Origin: Chitinophagales bacterium
GTDB taxonomy: Bacteria; Bacteroidota; Bacteroidia; Chitinophagales; Chitinophagaceae
Direction: 5' to 3'
NCBI GenBank assembly: GCA_017303455.1
Contig: JAFLBM010000015.1
Coordinates: 17,439-81,438 of the forward strand
DNA length: 64,000 nt
The notes below the pieces were generated by a model. The model saw only the letters and a program-made list of their open reading frames with translations. It was not told the DNA's origin and searched no databases. This document shows, in pieces, positions 17,208-26,527 of this stretch. Within the stretch, counting starts at the first letter, position 1. Every line of letters starts with the position of its first letter. Made by a program: the position numbers and the translations under genes.

Positions 17208-18599
17208 TCAGAGTAAGGTACCACTGAGGAAGAAATAGGCAAAGGAAAAATAGATCAGTAAACCTGTTACATCCACCAATGTGGCAACAAATGGAGTAGA
17301 GGAGGCGGCGGGATCGGCACCCAATCTTTTCAGGATTAAGGGTAACATGGAGCCCATCAGTGATCCCCACAAAACAATACCAGTAAGTGAGAAGCCGACT
17401 GTGAACGCTATTCGCAGGTAATGTTCTCCGAAAGTGGCCGGTGCGAGCAAATGCCATATTGTTATTACTGCTATACCTATCAGGCAAAGTGTAAATCCTA
17501 ACAGAAAGCCTGAAAATATTTCTCTTCGCATAATGCGCCACCAGTCAGCGATAGTGACTTCGCCAAGTGCCATGGCCTGTATGATCAGGGTGGAGGCCTG
17601 CGACCCGCTGTTACCCCCGCTTGATATGATCAGTGGGATAAAAGTGGCCAGTATAACCACTTTGGCAATCTCGTCCTGGAATTGTTGCATGGCGGTGATT
17701 GTAACCAGTTCTCCAAAAAACAAAATGATCAGCCAGATAATCCTTTTTTTGAATAGCCTGAAAATGGGCATTTCAATATAAGGCTCTTCCAGGGCTGCAG
17801 TACCACCAATCTTTTGCATATCCTCACTGAATTCTTCTTCTGCCACCCACAGCATATCATCAATAGTAACAATACCCAGTAGTTTATTACTGTTACTAAC
17901 CACCGGCAAAGCCACCCGGTTATTCATTTTGAAAACCTCACCGGCTGTTTCCTGGTCATCATCAGCTTTCAGGGAAACGACCCGGTTGTCCATCAGTTCA
18001 GCTACCTTTTTTTCCGGGGGATTGAGTATAAAATCACGGATGCGGATATCATCCAGCAATTCCCCCTTTTTATTGATCACATAGATCACATTGATCGTTT
18101 CACTATCCTTCCCGTATTTACGGATAGTGGCAAAAACTTCTTCGATTGTATTGTCGGGGTACACATACACATAGTCGGGGGTCATCAAACGGCCAATGCT
18201 GTTTTCCGGGTAGCCTAACAGGGAAAGGGTGATCTTCCTTTCTTCAGGGTCCAGCAATTTGATCAGTTCACGGACAGCATTGCTGGGCAATTCTTCCAGG
18301 AAATCGGTACGGTCATCGGCAGGCAGTTCATTCAGCAAAGAGGCGATCGTATTAGGAGGCAAATCCTGTATGATCCTTTTTTGGATGGACAGGTCAAGTA
18401 TCTTAAAAACACTGGCAGCCCGGTGCACGGACATATTGGCGATGATCTGGCTCTCATAATCCGGGAACTCATCCACCAGCATCGCCACGTCACTGATATT
18501 CTGGTGGTTCAGGAAATCCTTTATCTGCAGCTTATCTTCCGTCTGGATGATGGCTTCAAATTGTTCCGGTATGGTTGGTTGTACCAGTTCTAAGGACAT
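17208..18599 (-). CDS. mgtE: magnesium transporter MgtE
   Basis: A 463-residue MgtE-type Mg2+ channel of the inner membrane. It has the N-terminal alpha-superhelical sensor domain (about 25-130, with LPADDRTDFLEELP near 90), a CBS pair (about 135-255, with VVSNSNKLLGIVTIDDML), and a five-helix pore domain (about 285-463) with the signature IISSGGNSGSQASTLIIQAMA near 325 and the Asp-rich stretch RLGADPAASSTPFVATLVDV near 425. All family parts are present. A -7 box sits 4 nt upstream of the ATG, suggesting a leaderless transcript. Confidence 0.96.
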   Translation of the reverse strand: MSLELVQPTIPEQFEAIIQTEDKLQIKDFLNHQNISDVAMLVDEFPDYESQIIANMSVHRAASVFKILDLSIQKRIIQDLPPNTIASLLNELPADDRTDFLEELPSNAVRELIKLLDPEERKITLSLLGYPENSIGRLMTPDYVYVYPDNTIEEVFATIRKYGKDSETINVIYVINKKGELLDDIRIRDFILNPPEKKVAELMDNRVVSLKADDDQETAGEVFKMNNRVALPVVSNSNKLLGIVTIDDMLWVAEEEFSEDMQKIGGTAALEEPYIEMPIFRLFKKRIIWLIILFFGELVTITAMQQFQDEIAKVVILATFIPLIISSGGNSGSQASTLIIQAMALGEVTIADWWRIMRREIFSGFLLGFTLCLIGIAVITIWHLLAPATFGEHYLRIAFTVGFSLTGIVLWGSLMGSMLPLILKRLGADPAASSTPFVATLVDVTGLLIYFSFAYFFLSGTLL

Positions 18600-18603
18600 A
18601 ACT

Positions 18604-18611
18604 CAAAAATA
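18604..18611 (-). promoter_or_regulatory. -7 box of mgtE, 4 nt before the start codon
   Basis: TATTTTTG on the minus strand matches TAnnTTTG exactly. The ATG of mgtE (18599) is only 4 nt after it, so the transcript would start at or next to the AUG. No good -33 box is seen. Confidence 0.5.
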
Positions 18612-18695
18612 CGAAGCCAAAAGTTAGCAGCATCCGGAGAAGAAGACCCTTCTTTGTTAATTAATTTGTTTACTTCGCTTTTAAACAGCAGGCCC

Positions 18696-19079
18696 ATGGT
18701 TCTTCCCTCTTTATTTATTGCCCCCACGCAGGATATGGGACTTGGTGTTTTTACCAGGGAAGATATTGACGCCGGCACACTTGTCGAAGTGGCACCGGTT
18801 ATCGTAATGACGGCAGCAGAAAGAAAGCTGTTAGATCAAACCCTGTTACACGATTATATCTTTGAATGGGGTGAGCAAAGTGATCAATGCTGTATGGCGT
18901 TGGGCTATGTGCCTGTTTACAACCATTCCTACGAGTCGAATTGTGAATATGAAATGGATTTTGACAGCCGGCAAATCCTGGTCAGGTTAGTAAGGCCGGT
19001 AAAAGCAGGGGAGGAGTTATTTATTAATTACAACGGTGAGTGGAATGACAGTACCCCGCTCTGGTTTGAGGCAAAATAA
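18696..19079 (+). CDS. small SET-domain protein
   Basis: A 127-residue protein made of one SET domain, with MGLGVFTREDIDAGTLVE near the start, the VYNHSYESNCEYEMDF segment (NHS motif) and the closing GEELFINYNGEW (ELxxxY-type motif). SET domains bind S-adenosylmethionine and methylate protein lysines; the target of the small bacterial versions is unknown. The frame is open further upstream to 18654, but the ATG at 18696 (MVLPSLFIAP) starts right at the domain, so I chose it. It is divergent from mgtE and transcribed alone. Confidence 0.82.
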   Translation: MVLPSLFIAPTQDMGLGVFTREDIDAGTLVEVAPVIVMTAAERKLLDQTLLHDYIFEWGEQSDQCCMALGYVPVYNHSYESNCEYEMDFDSRQILVRLVRPVKAGEELFINYNGEWNDSTPLWFEAK

Positions 19080-19107
19080 AACCGTCCTGTAGTAAAACAG
19101 GACGGTT
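19080..19107 (-). terminator. terminator of the CHRD lipoprotein gene
   Basis: ACCGTCCTG and CAGGACGGT form a 9-bp stem with an 8-9 nt loop. On the minus strand it is followed by TTTTATTTT, so it fits the CHRD gene. On the plus strand no T-tract follows, though it sits directly after the SET gene. Confidence 0.75.
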
Positions 19108-19128
19108 GAAAAAAGAAGTAGTGAAAAT

Positions 19129-19602
19129 TTATTGAAATACAATCTGGCCCCTGATCTCCCCACCCGGAAATGCAGCCGTATGAATGTTGATATAATATAG
19201 ACCACTTAACAGACTTTCTTCTTTTATTACAACTCCATCCACCAGTAAGGTACCAGATCTGGAACCCGAAGCGGTAAGACCAGTTGTAGATATATTCTGA
19301 AGAACTGGTGCTGCAAAACCTGTCGGGGCAAGCCCGTGAACATGCATGCCGACCGGGTTGCCAGTCAGGCCTGACCAATTGATTGTATAAGAAAGTGTTT
19401 TAGTCCCCTTAATATAAAAGACATCTAATGTTCCCAACGCAGGAGAAGTGATGGCCGGTGTTTCTTGTGCCCCACTCATAACAATTCCCTTTTTCTCATA
19501 GAGAACAGTTTTCTTGGCTTCAGCAGCCTTTTCGCAGGAGTTAAAAGTAGCCAGTATACCCAAAAGAATAACAGAGAAAGCAGTTAGTTTGATCCATTTC
19601 AT
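19129..19602 (-). CDS. CHRD-domain lipoprotein
   Basis: A 157-residue exported lipoprotein (signal MKWIKLTAFSVILLGILATF with Cys in TFNSC near residue 23), followed by a CHRD domain: SGAQETPAITSPALGTLDVFY, then LSYTINWSGLT, GMHVHGLAP and the ending INIHTAAFPGGEIRGQI. CHRD domains were named from chordin and are common in bacterial envelope proteins; the function is unclear. The frame is open 13 codons further upstream (19641), but the chosen start gives a proper signal peptide. Confidence 0.85.
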   Translation of the reverse strand: MKWIKLTAFSVILLGILATFNSCEKAAEAKKTVLYEKKGIVMSGAQETPAITSPALGTLDVFYIKGTKTLSYTINWSGLTGNPVGMHVHGLAPTGFAAPVLQNISTTGLTASGSRSGTLLVDGVVIKEESLLSGLYYINIHTAAFPGGEIRGQIVFQ

Positions 19603-19758
19603 GATTGTGAGATTTGCTATAAAAATAAGAACTTTTTCCATTTGGCAATGGAAGACTGCTTTTTTCTGGTTTTACCTGAAAAACAAGTGAATAAGTTCCA
19701 GAGAAACCGGCCCGCCGATGACTGATTTTCCTTCATTTCCTGCAGCATAAGCCTGCTT

Positions 19759-21270
19759 TTATTGCACGATGATCTTCTGTGTACAAACGGGGACTCCGGC
19801 CTCTTTTATCCTGACCAGGAACATCCCTTTTGCCAAATTTCCATTGCTGACTGGCATATGGATAGTTTGACCCGCCGCAGCAGGCGGCAATGCTTGCGAC
19901 AGCACTATTTTTCCGCTAAAATCGAAGATTTCAATAAAAGCCTGTTTCAGCGAACTGCCTGCTTTCAGGGTTATCTTATTGTCAGTAACAATTGTCGGGA
20001 ATATCTTTATTTCATTTCTTGCTACTGCAGCGGTGCTGATCACTACAATTTTTGAATAAGTAACTGTTCCGCTTATATCCGTCATTTTTAACCGGTAAAA
20101 GGCAGTACCGGTCAAATGAATGGGATCTGTGTAGTGATAGGAAACCGATGCCGCCAGTTGCTGACCTGCTGATCCCGGGATGGTTGAAATACTGGTAAAG
20201 TTGTTACCGTCAGCACTTTTCTGCACTTCAAAATAATCAGGGTCACTGTCCTGCGTGATATCCCAGCCTAATTCTGCCAGTTTATTATTTTCTTTACCTG
20301 TGAAGGATAATAATTTTACGGGTAACGGTATATTGAACTGTGTGGTAAAACTGATCCGGTTATCGCCGCTGTTTTCATAAAACTCCAGTACCAGGTTTCT
20401 TGTCCCGCTGAATACAGCACTGTAGGTACTTGTTTGATAAGATTGGTCATTCCATTGGTTAATAACCCAGGTGGCACCCCCATCCAGGCTTAGCCGGTAG
20501 CCATCATCACCTCCAACAATAAAAGTATGATTGCCGTGAGGGAAATTCTTTGTCAGCCGGTAACGTACACTAAAGGTTTCTGTATTCACGCCGCATCCGC
20601 TGGTGTTGAAAGTGGTATTACTTCCACCGAAATCTTCGGTAAAGGAAGAATTCCCGGATGTTCCTTCTGTCACCATTCCTTTATAAGTATTGAAATTAGT
20701 TCCATCATACACATAGCCTCTCCAGGTATCACTGGCCCCATAAGTAGCTGTATTTTCATTACTGCTGCAGGAAGTAGTAACAGAAAAACTAAGGCGGTTG
20801 TCCCCGGTATTTTCGTAGTATTCCAGCACCATGTTATAGGTGCCGTTCAGTTGAACTGTGTAGGTGGTAGTATTGTAGGCCTGGTCATTCCATTGGTTAA
20901 TAACCCAGGTGTTTCCACCGTCAAGACTAAAACGATAACCATCATCAGCGCCTACTGTAAAATCATAGGTACCGTTTGTGAATGTTTTGGTAAGCTTATA
21001 CCTTGCACTGAAGGTTTCTGTATTAACGAAACAGTTGAACGTGTTGTAGTTTACATTGGTGCCCCCAAAGTTCTGGTCAAAGTTGGGACTGGCGGCATTT
21101 CCTTCGGTTACGTATCCCCTGTAATTACCAAAATTGGTATTGTTATACAAATAACCCCTCCAGACATTATTAGTGCCATAACTGGTCTGGTTTCCCTGCG
21201 GGGAACATTGGGAAAAAGAGTAATTGGATGTGAGCAGCACAAAAAGGGCTACGGTAAGAATTCGGTTCAT
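19759..21270 (-). CDS. secreted T9SS cargo protein with two tandem PA14-like repeats
   Basis: A 503-residue protein with a signal peptide ending near residue 20 (YSFSQC). It carries two copies of a ~145-residue module (about 25-168 and 172-317). Each contains WRGY(L/V)Y(N/D), YGxxNxW-type openings, VNTETFS(A/V)RY(K/R)LTK, a GxDDGYR(F/L)SLDGG core and a V(L)E(Y/F)YENxGDNR end. The GADDGYRFSLDGG core is typical of PA14-type carbohydrate-binding modules. A fibronectin-like segment (LPVKLLSFTGKENNKLAELGW) and a T9SS type A sorting domain (FPTIVTDNKITL, FDFSGKIVL, LAKGMFLVRI) complete it. Surface glycan binding is inferred. Confidence 0.8.
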   Translation of the reverse strand: MNRILTVALFVLLTSNYSFSQCSPQGNQTSYGTNNVWRGYLYNNTNFGNYRGYVTEGNAASPNFDQNFGGTNVNYNTFNCFVNTETFSARYKLTKTFTNGTYDFTVGADDGYRFSLDGGNTWVINQWNDQAYNTTTYTVQLNGTYNMVLEYYENTGDNRLSFSVTTSCSSNENTATYGASDTWRGYVYDGTNFNTYKGMVTEGTSGNSSFTEDFGGSNTTFNTSGCGVNTETFSVRYRLTKNFPHGNHTFIVGGDDGYRLSLDGGATWVINQWNDQSYQTSTYSAVFSGTRNLVLEFYENSGDNRISFTTQFNIPLPVKLLSFTGKENNKLAELGWDITQDSDPDYFEVQKSADGNNFTSISTIPGSAGQQLAASVSYHYTDPIHLTGTAFYRLKMTDISGTVTYSKIVVISTAAVARNEIKIFPTIVTDNKITLKAGSSLKQAFIEIFDFSGKIVLSQALPPAAAGQTIHMPVSNGNLAKGMFLVRIKEAGVPVCTQKIIVQ

Positions 21271-21460
21271 TGGATAGTGGATTAGGTGTTTATACCTATA
21301 TTTATTGCACTAAGAAACTGAATAACTTTAAGTGGAATTACTTAGTTGTGAAAAAAAGTATTCAAAAACGTAGAAATACTAGTGCAACTCAATCCATATT
21401 TAGGAACACTACGATAAATAATACAACAAATAGAATGAAATACTAATGTACGGGGTAGGG

Positions 21461-24082
21461 TTATTTCAATTTTCCTTTTATCTCCTGGAGTTTTAATAAC
21501 GCTTCAACGGGGGTTAAACGATTGATGTCTGTACCTTCTAGCACTTTCCTGATCTCATCAAAAGTTTCGCTGTGTGCATCAAAGATGGAGAGCTGCATTT
21601 TCGGGGCAGCGATCTTTTTGACCGCATCACTAATTTCTTCATCTACATGTTTGGTCTCTAATTGTTTCAGAATATCGTTCGCTCTTTCAATTAAAGAGGG
21701 TGGCATACCGGCCATTTTAGCCACATGGATACCGAAACTATGGGTGCTGCCACCGGGTGCCAGTTTCCGCAGGAAGATGATCTTGTTGCCCGCTTCTTTA
21801 TTCGTGATATGATAATTCTTTACCCGCTGCAATTTTTCTTCCAGCTCATTCAGTTCATGGTAGTGGGTGGCAAAAAGTGTTTTAGGCTGGTGGGGTGAAT
21901 TGTGCAAATGTTCTGCAATACTCCAGGCAATAGAAATACCATCATACGTGGAAGTACCACGGCCAATTTCATCCAGCAATATCAAACTGCGGGGTGTTAT
22001 ATTATTAATGATGCTGGCTGTTTCATTCATCTCCACCATAAAAGTGGATTCACCTCCACTCAGGTTATCAGAGGCTCCAACCCTTGTAAATATTTTATCC
22101 GTTAAAGATATCCTGGCTTCTGTGGCGGGAACAAAAGAACCGATATGCGCCATCAGGGTAATCAGTGCCGTTTGGCGGAGCAATGCAGATTTACCACTCA
22201 TGTTGGGACCGGTAAGAATAATGATCTGCTGCCCGGTTTTGTTCAGTTCAAGATCATTGTGGATATAACTTTCGCCAACCGGTAAATTTCGTTCAATCAC
22301 CGGGTGCCGGCCTTCTTTCACGATCCATTCCTGTCCTTCGTGCAATTGTGGTTTCTTGTATTGGTATTGCACTGCATTATAGGCAAAGCAGCAGATACAA
22401 TCCAGTATGGCAATGATATTGCCATTGGTCTGCACCGGGGCCAGGTAATCAAACAGTTCATTGAGGAGGGATTCATACAGCTCCATTTCCAGTTTCAGTA
22501 TCTTCTCTTCAGCACCGGTTATTTTTTCTTCATATTCTTTTAACTCGGGTGTGATATATCGTTCGGCATTGGCCAGCGTTTGTTTACGCATCCATTCAGC
22601 CGGCACTTTATTTTTATGGGAATTAGTTACCTCCAGATAATAACCAAAAACATTGTTGAACCCGATCTTTAATGAACTGATACCTGTTCTTTCCGCTTCT
22701 TTTTGCTGTAACTGTGCCAGGTAATTCTTGCCACTGTGTGCAATATTGCGCAGGTCATCCAGTTCTGCATGCACACCGCTATTGATCATGCCGCCTTTTA
22801 CCGCAAGTGCAGGTGGATTCTCCGTGATCTCTTTAAATATTTTTTCTGCGATATAAGGACAGGGGTTCAGGGCATCTCCCAGTCTTTTTAAATATTCATT
22901 GGAAGAAGATAAACATAACTGTTTAATAATCTCAACCTGCTTCAGGCCTTTGGCCAATTGCAACACCTCTCTCGGGTTGATCTTTTTCAAAGGTATTTTT
23001 GAAACAAGCCGTTCAATATCTCCGCATAGTTTTACCGCATGTATGATCTTGTTCCGCAGGTCTGTTTCTTTGATCAGCAATTCCACCAGCGTTAACCGTT
23101 CATTGATCTTAAGAATATCTTTCAGGGGGAAGATGATCCAGCGTTTCAGCAAACGGGCACCCATCGGGGAAGCCGTATTATCCAGCACACTTAGTAAGGT
23201 GTGATTGCCCTCGGAGTTACCATATACCAATTCCAGGTTGCGGATGGTGAAACGATCCATCCACAAAAAATCATCCCGGTCAATCCGTTGCAGCGAAGTA
23301 ATATGCTGGAGGTTGGGATGTTCTGTATCCCGCAGGTAATGAATAATAGCACCGGCAGCGATCAATCCCCATTTCAGTTCATCCACCCCAAAACCTTTTA
23401 AGGAATGGGTCTGGAAATGCTTTAATAAAACATCTTCTGCATAGACAGCATCAAATATCCATTCATCCAGTGTGTAGCTGTAGATCTTTACACCAAAATA
23501 TTCTTTGAATTTCTTTTGCTGCTGGCGTTGAAAGACAACTTCAGCCGGTTTAAAACTCTGCAGCAATTTATCAGCATATTCCCGGTCGCCTTCAGCGATA
23601 AAAAATTCACCGGTGGAAATATCTAAGAAAGCAAGACCGTATTGCTCTTGCTGAGCGGAAGACGAAGCATCTGCAAAGTGAATAGCAGCTAAGAAATTAT
23701 TACTGTGGTGATCGAGAAGTTTATCATTGACCGTGGTGCCCGGGGTGATCATATCGGTCACGCCTCTTTTTACCACACCCTTTGCTTGTTTCGGATCTTC
23801 CAACTGGTCGCAGATGGCTACCCGGTAACCTGCTTTTACCAGTTTATGCAAATAAGTATCCAATGCATGATGCGGAAACCCGGCCAGGTCAAGTGAAGCA
23901 GCCGCCCCGTTATTTCGTTTGGTAAGGGTGATGCCGAGTACCTGGGAGGCAATCACAGCATCCTGTCCGAAGGTTTCGTAAAAATCCCCGACACGAAACA
24001 ATAATACCGCATCCGGGTACTTCTGCTTGATAGCCCGGTGCTGCTGCATCATCGGTGTTTCTGAAATTGCTGTTTTGGCCAT
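21461..24082 (-). CDS. mutS: DNA mismatch repair protein MutS
   Basis: Recognises mismatches and recruits MutL. A full-length MutS of about 873 residues has the N-terminal mismatch-recognition motif GDFYETFGQDA, connector, lever and clamp regions, and the ATPase with Walker A GPNMSGKSALLRQ near residue 620 and LLDEIGRGTSTYDG near 700, then the helix-turn-helix tail. The frame allows a Met three codons upstream, at 24091. That ATG overlaps a -7 box (24096-24089), so the transcript would begin near 24083 and the Met at 24082 (MAKTAISE) is the better start. Confidence 0.96.
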   Translation of the reverse strand: MAKTAISETPMMQQHRAIKQKYPDAVLLFRVGDFYETFGQDAVIASQVLGITLTKRNNGAAASLDLAGFPHHALDTYLHKLVKAGYRVAICDQLEDPKQAKGVVKRGVTDMITPGTTVNDKLLDHHSNNFLAAIHFADASSSAQQEQYGLAFLDISTGEFFIAEGDREYADKLLQSFKPAEVVFQRQQQKKFKEYFGVKIYSYTLDEWIFDAVYAEDVLLKHFQTHSLKGFGVDELKWGLIAAGAIIHYLRDTEHPNLQHITSLQRIDRDDFLWMDRFTIRNLELVYGNSEGNHTLLSVLDNTASPMGARLLKRWIIFPLKDILKINERLTLVELLIKETDLRNKIIHAVKLCGDIERLVSKIPLKKINPREVLQLAKGLKQVEIIKQLCLSSSNEYLKRLGDALNPCPYIAEKIFKEITENPPALAVKGGMINSGVHAELDDLRNIAHSGKNYLAQLQQKEAERTGISSLKIGFNNVFGYYLEVTNSHKNKVPAEWMRKQTLANAERYITPELKEYEEKITGAEEKILKLEMELYESLLNELFDYLAPVQTNGNIIAILDCICCFAYNAVQYQYKKPQLHEGQEWIVKEGRHPVIERNLPVGESYIHNDLELNKTGQQIIILTGPNMSGKSALLRQTALITLMAHIGSFVPATEARISLTDKIFTRVGASDNLSGGESTFMVEMNETASIINNITPRSLILLDEIGRGTSTYDGISIAWSIAEHLHNSPHQPKTLFATHYHELNELEEKLQRVKNYHITNKEAGNKIIFLRKLAPGGSTHSFGIHVAKMAGMPPSLIERANDILKQLETKHVDEEISDAVKKIAAPKMQLSIFDAHSETFDEIRKVLEGTDINRLTPVEALLKLQEIKGKLK

Positions 24083-24088
24083 GGCTGG

Positions 24089-24096
24089 CAAAAATA
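24089..24096 (-). promoter_or_regulatory. -7 box of mutS, next to the start codon
   Basis: TATTTTTG on the minus strand. With the tRNA gene as ruler, the start point would fall at about 24082-24085, on the ATG at 24082. A leaderless mutS transcript is inferred. No clear -33 box. Confidence 0.5.
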
Positions 24097-24151
24097 AGGA
24101 ACTGTTTATGTAACCATTCTTTTCTCTGCATCTGTTGAAAAATTATACGCC

Positions 24152-25849
24152 ATGAAGCAATTATTCCTGCTGATGGGGCTACTCAGCTGTACCCTGTTAC
24201 AAGCACAAGACACCGCAAGGGCCGATGCCAGTATGTCCACGGCCACCATTTATTTTGGCTATGGAGCCGAACTTACCCACCAGTCGAAAGTGAAAGTGGG
24301 GAGTGACATCAAATTCATCGTCATTGATCAGCTCAGTACGGTTGCTGATATCAACAGTTTGCAGATCAGTGTGCCGGAGGATGTGGCTTTATTATCTCAC
24401 CGGTATAGTGTCTTTTACCCGGTACTGCCGCCGGTGGTTAAAACAAGGGAAATGGAGCGGCTGGAGGATAGTATCATTTTGTTGCAAAAAGATATCAGCC
24501 GTATAGATAACCTGATCATCATTGAGCAGGAAACACTGACAAAAACAGGAACCCTTATCGAAACAACGATCAACTCTAATGGGGGCAAGACCGCCATCAT
24601 GACCAGCGAAGAGTTGCTGAAACTGGTGGAGTACTACAATACGAAGATCGAGAAAGCAAAAACGAATATCTATAATCACCGCCAGTATATCGGGAACCAG
24701 AATGAAAAGATCACCGCTATCAGGAAAAGGATTACAGCATTGAACATTCCGCCCGTTAACAAACAAAAACCCTACGGGCAACTGACATTGCAGGTAATGT
24801 GTAAAAGAACCGCAGAGATACCTGTTTCACTTTCTTACTACACTAATAATGCCGGCTGGACACCCTTGTATGATATCCGGGTGAATTCAAAAACCAATAA
24901 AGTGAAACTGGTGTATAAAGCTTCCATCACACAAACCAGTGGTATCGACTGGAAGAAAACAAAACTGACATTGAGTACAGGGACACCCAATTTTGGTGTG
25001 ACAGCCCCTGTGCTTACTCCATGGTTCCTTCAATTATATGTTCCGGAATTGTATCGTTCTTTGCAGGGAAGGGCACCCGGAGCCAATGTAAACAGGAACG
25101 TGATACAGTCATTTGATGATGAAAGTAAACTGGCCGAAGTAGTGGTGGCCGATGGGTATGGACAAATGCGGCAGCAAAAAGCCGTAAAAGAAGTTGATCC
25201 CAGCACCCTGCAACAATATACTACGCTGAACGAAGGGCAGCTGAATACCAATTTTGAAATTGATCTGCCTTACGATATTGAAGCCGATGGCAAACTGCAT
25301 AGTGTGACGATCAAAGACGAAGAAGTGAATTGTATCTTGAAGAATTATGCAGTGCCAAGAATGGATAAGGAAGCCTACCTGCTGGCAGAAGTGGCGGATT
25401 GGCAAAACCTTGACCTGTTACCCGGGGATGCGAATATCATTATGGATGATACCTATATCGGTAAATCAGTCATTGACCCGAATACAACGGCTGATACGCT
25501 GAATCTTTCTTTAGGAAAAGACAAACGGCTGGTGGTGAAACGTTCGGTGGTGAAAGAACTGAGCAGCCTGAAAACAAGCGGTGGTAATAACAAACAGACA
25601 TTTACTTACGAGATCACCGTGAAAAATAATAAACTTACCGATGTGAATTTGTTATTAAAAGACCAGCACCCGCTGAGTACGATCAAAGAAGTGGAAGTGA
25701 AACTGGAAGATGGAGGTGAAGCCATGGTAAACCCTGAAACCGGCGTACTGACCTGGAAAATTGAACTGAAACCGGGTGAAAGCAGGAAGGTTAGGTTTAC
25801 GTATAGTGTGAAATATCCAAAGGATAAAAAGATTGTGAATTTGAAATAG
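24152..25849 (+). CDS. MuiA-like envelope protein (DUF4140/DUF4139)
   Basis: A 565-residue exported protein with a signal peptide ending near LLQAQ (residue 19). The N-terminal DUF4140-like domain (about 25-110) is followed by a coiled coil at about 110-200 (long Glu/Lys-rich helices). The C-terminal DUF4139 beta-rich domain (about 205-565) has LTLQVMCKRTAEIPVSLSYY, then WTPLYDIRVNS, YKASITQTSGIDWKKTKLTLST, and a final LKPGESRKVRFTYSVKYP. This matches the mucoidy-inhibitor-A-like family, whose mechanism is unknown. It is divergent from mutS with a 69-bp gap. Confidence 0.85.
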   Translation: MKQLFLLMGLLSCTLLQAQDTARADASMSTATIYFGYGAELTHQSKVKVGSDIKFIVIDQLSTVADINSLQISVPEDVALLSHRYSVFYPVLPPVVKTREMERLEDSIILLQKDISRIDNLIIIEQETLTKTGTLIETTINSNGGKTAIMTSEELLKLVEYYNTKIEKAKTNIYNHRQYIGNQNEKITAIRKRITALNIPPVNKQKPYGQLTLQVMCKRTAEIPVSLSYYTNNAGWTPLYDIRVNSKTNKVKLVYKASITQTSGIDWKKTKLTLSTGTPNFGVTAPVLTPWFLQLYVPELYRSLQGRAPGANVNRNVIQSFDDESKLAEVVVADGYGQMRQQKAVKEVDPSTLQQYTTLNEGQLNTNFEIDLPYDIEADGKLHSVTIKDEEVNCILKNYAVPRMDKEAYLLAEVADWQNLDLLPGDANIIMDDTYIGKSVIDPNTTADTLNLSLGKDKRLVVKRSVVKELSSLKTSGGNNKQTFTYEITVKNNKLTDVNLLLKDQHPLSTIKEVEVKLEDGGEAMVNPETGVLTWKIELKPGESRKVRFTYSVKYPKDKKIVNLK

Positions 25850-25855
25850 GGGCTG

Positions 25856-25929
25856 GTTAAAAAGTGGATAAGTTGACAGGTTGATAAGGGGATGCAGTTT
25901 TTCCCTTGTTAACCTGTTGACTTTTTAAC
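25856..25929. repeat. long imperfect stem-loop between genes
   Basis: GTTAAAAAGT at 25856-25865 pairs with ACTTTTTAAC at 25920-25929, and the inner segments (CAGGTTGATAAGGG with CCCTTGTTAACCTG) also pair in large part, giving a ~30-bp imperfect stem. Its right arm overlaps the -33 region of the next promoter. It could terminate the upstream gene or be a mobile intergenic repeat. Confidence 0.55.
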
Positions 25930-25944
25930 TAATCCCTACATTTG
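25917..25944 (+). promoter_or_regulatory. promoter of the SpoU methyltransferase gene
   Basis: TTG at 25917-25919, 17-nt spacer, TACATTTG at 25937-25944. The ATG at 25949 is 4 nt after the -7 box, so the transcript is probably leaderless. Confidence 0.6.
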
Positions 25945-25948
25945 CGCC

Positions 25949-26506
25949 ATGCGAAAACTGAGCATGGAAGAACTGGGCCGTAAATCGGTGGAAGAGTTCA
26001 GGCAATCGGAGAAGATCCCTATTATCATTGTACTGGAAAATATCCGCAGTGCCTATAATGTGGGCAGTGTGTTCCGCACTTCCGATGCATTTCTTATTGA
26101 AGCCATTTATATTATCGGGTACTCCGCCAAACCTCCTCATAAAGAGATCAAAAAAACGGCCCTGGGTGCCGAAGAAACGGTGGACTGGAAATATTTTAAA
26201 ACCACGGCAGAGGCGGTGGAAGAACTAAGAAGGAATGGCTTTAATGTATATGCGGCTGAGCAGGCTGAAGGAAGTTTTAAACTCAATGCCATTGGCTTTG
26301 AACCGGAAGAAAAAATCGCTGTTATATTCGGGAACGAGGTAACCGGGGTGGAGCAATCCACGATTGGTTTATGCGATGGTTGCCTGGAAATACCCCAACT
26401 GGGCATGAAGCATTCTTTAAATATTGCCACAGCAGCAGGAGTGGTGCTCTGGGAACTGGTGAGAACAAGAATGCCCCTGTCAGCAAAGGGAGAAACCAGT
26501 TTGTAG
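25949..26506 (+). CDS. SpoU/TrmH-family RNA 2'-O-methyltransferase
   Basis: A 185-residue SPOUT-fold methyltransferase. Motif 1 is IVLENIRSAYNVGSVFRTSDA (about residues 29-48), motif 2 is AVIFGNEVTGVE near 120-130, and motif 3 is LEIPQLGMKHSLNIATAAGV near 145-165. These three knotted-fold motifs are diagnostic of TrmH/SpoU enzymes acting on tRNA or rRNA ribose. The target nucleotide cannot be told; the protein lacks the N-terminal extension of RlmB-type 23S enzymes. It lies 21 bp before the prenyltransferase gene. Confidence 0.9.
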   Translation: MRKLSMEELGRKSVEEFRQSEKIPIIIVLENIRSAYNVGSVFRTSDAFLIEAIYIIGYSAKPPHKEIKKTALGAEETVDWKYFKTTAEAVEELRRNGFNVYAAEQAEGSFKLNAIGFEPEEKIAVIFGNEVTGVEQSTIGLCDGCLEIPQLGMKHSLNIATAAGVVLWELVRTRMPLSAKGETSL

Positions 26507-26527
26507 ATTCATTATTAATTTTGAAAC

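Noticed and set aside
17101..17541. Open frame antisense-overlapping the end of mgtE
   Set aside because: It lies inside the mgtE 3' end in another frame on the same strand, and its protein has no recognisable pattern or conserved start; a shadow of mgtE.
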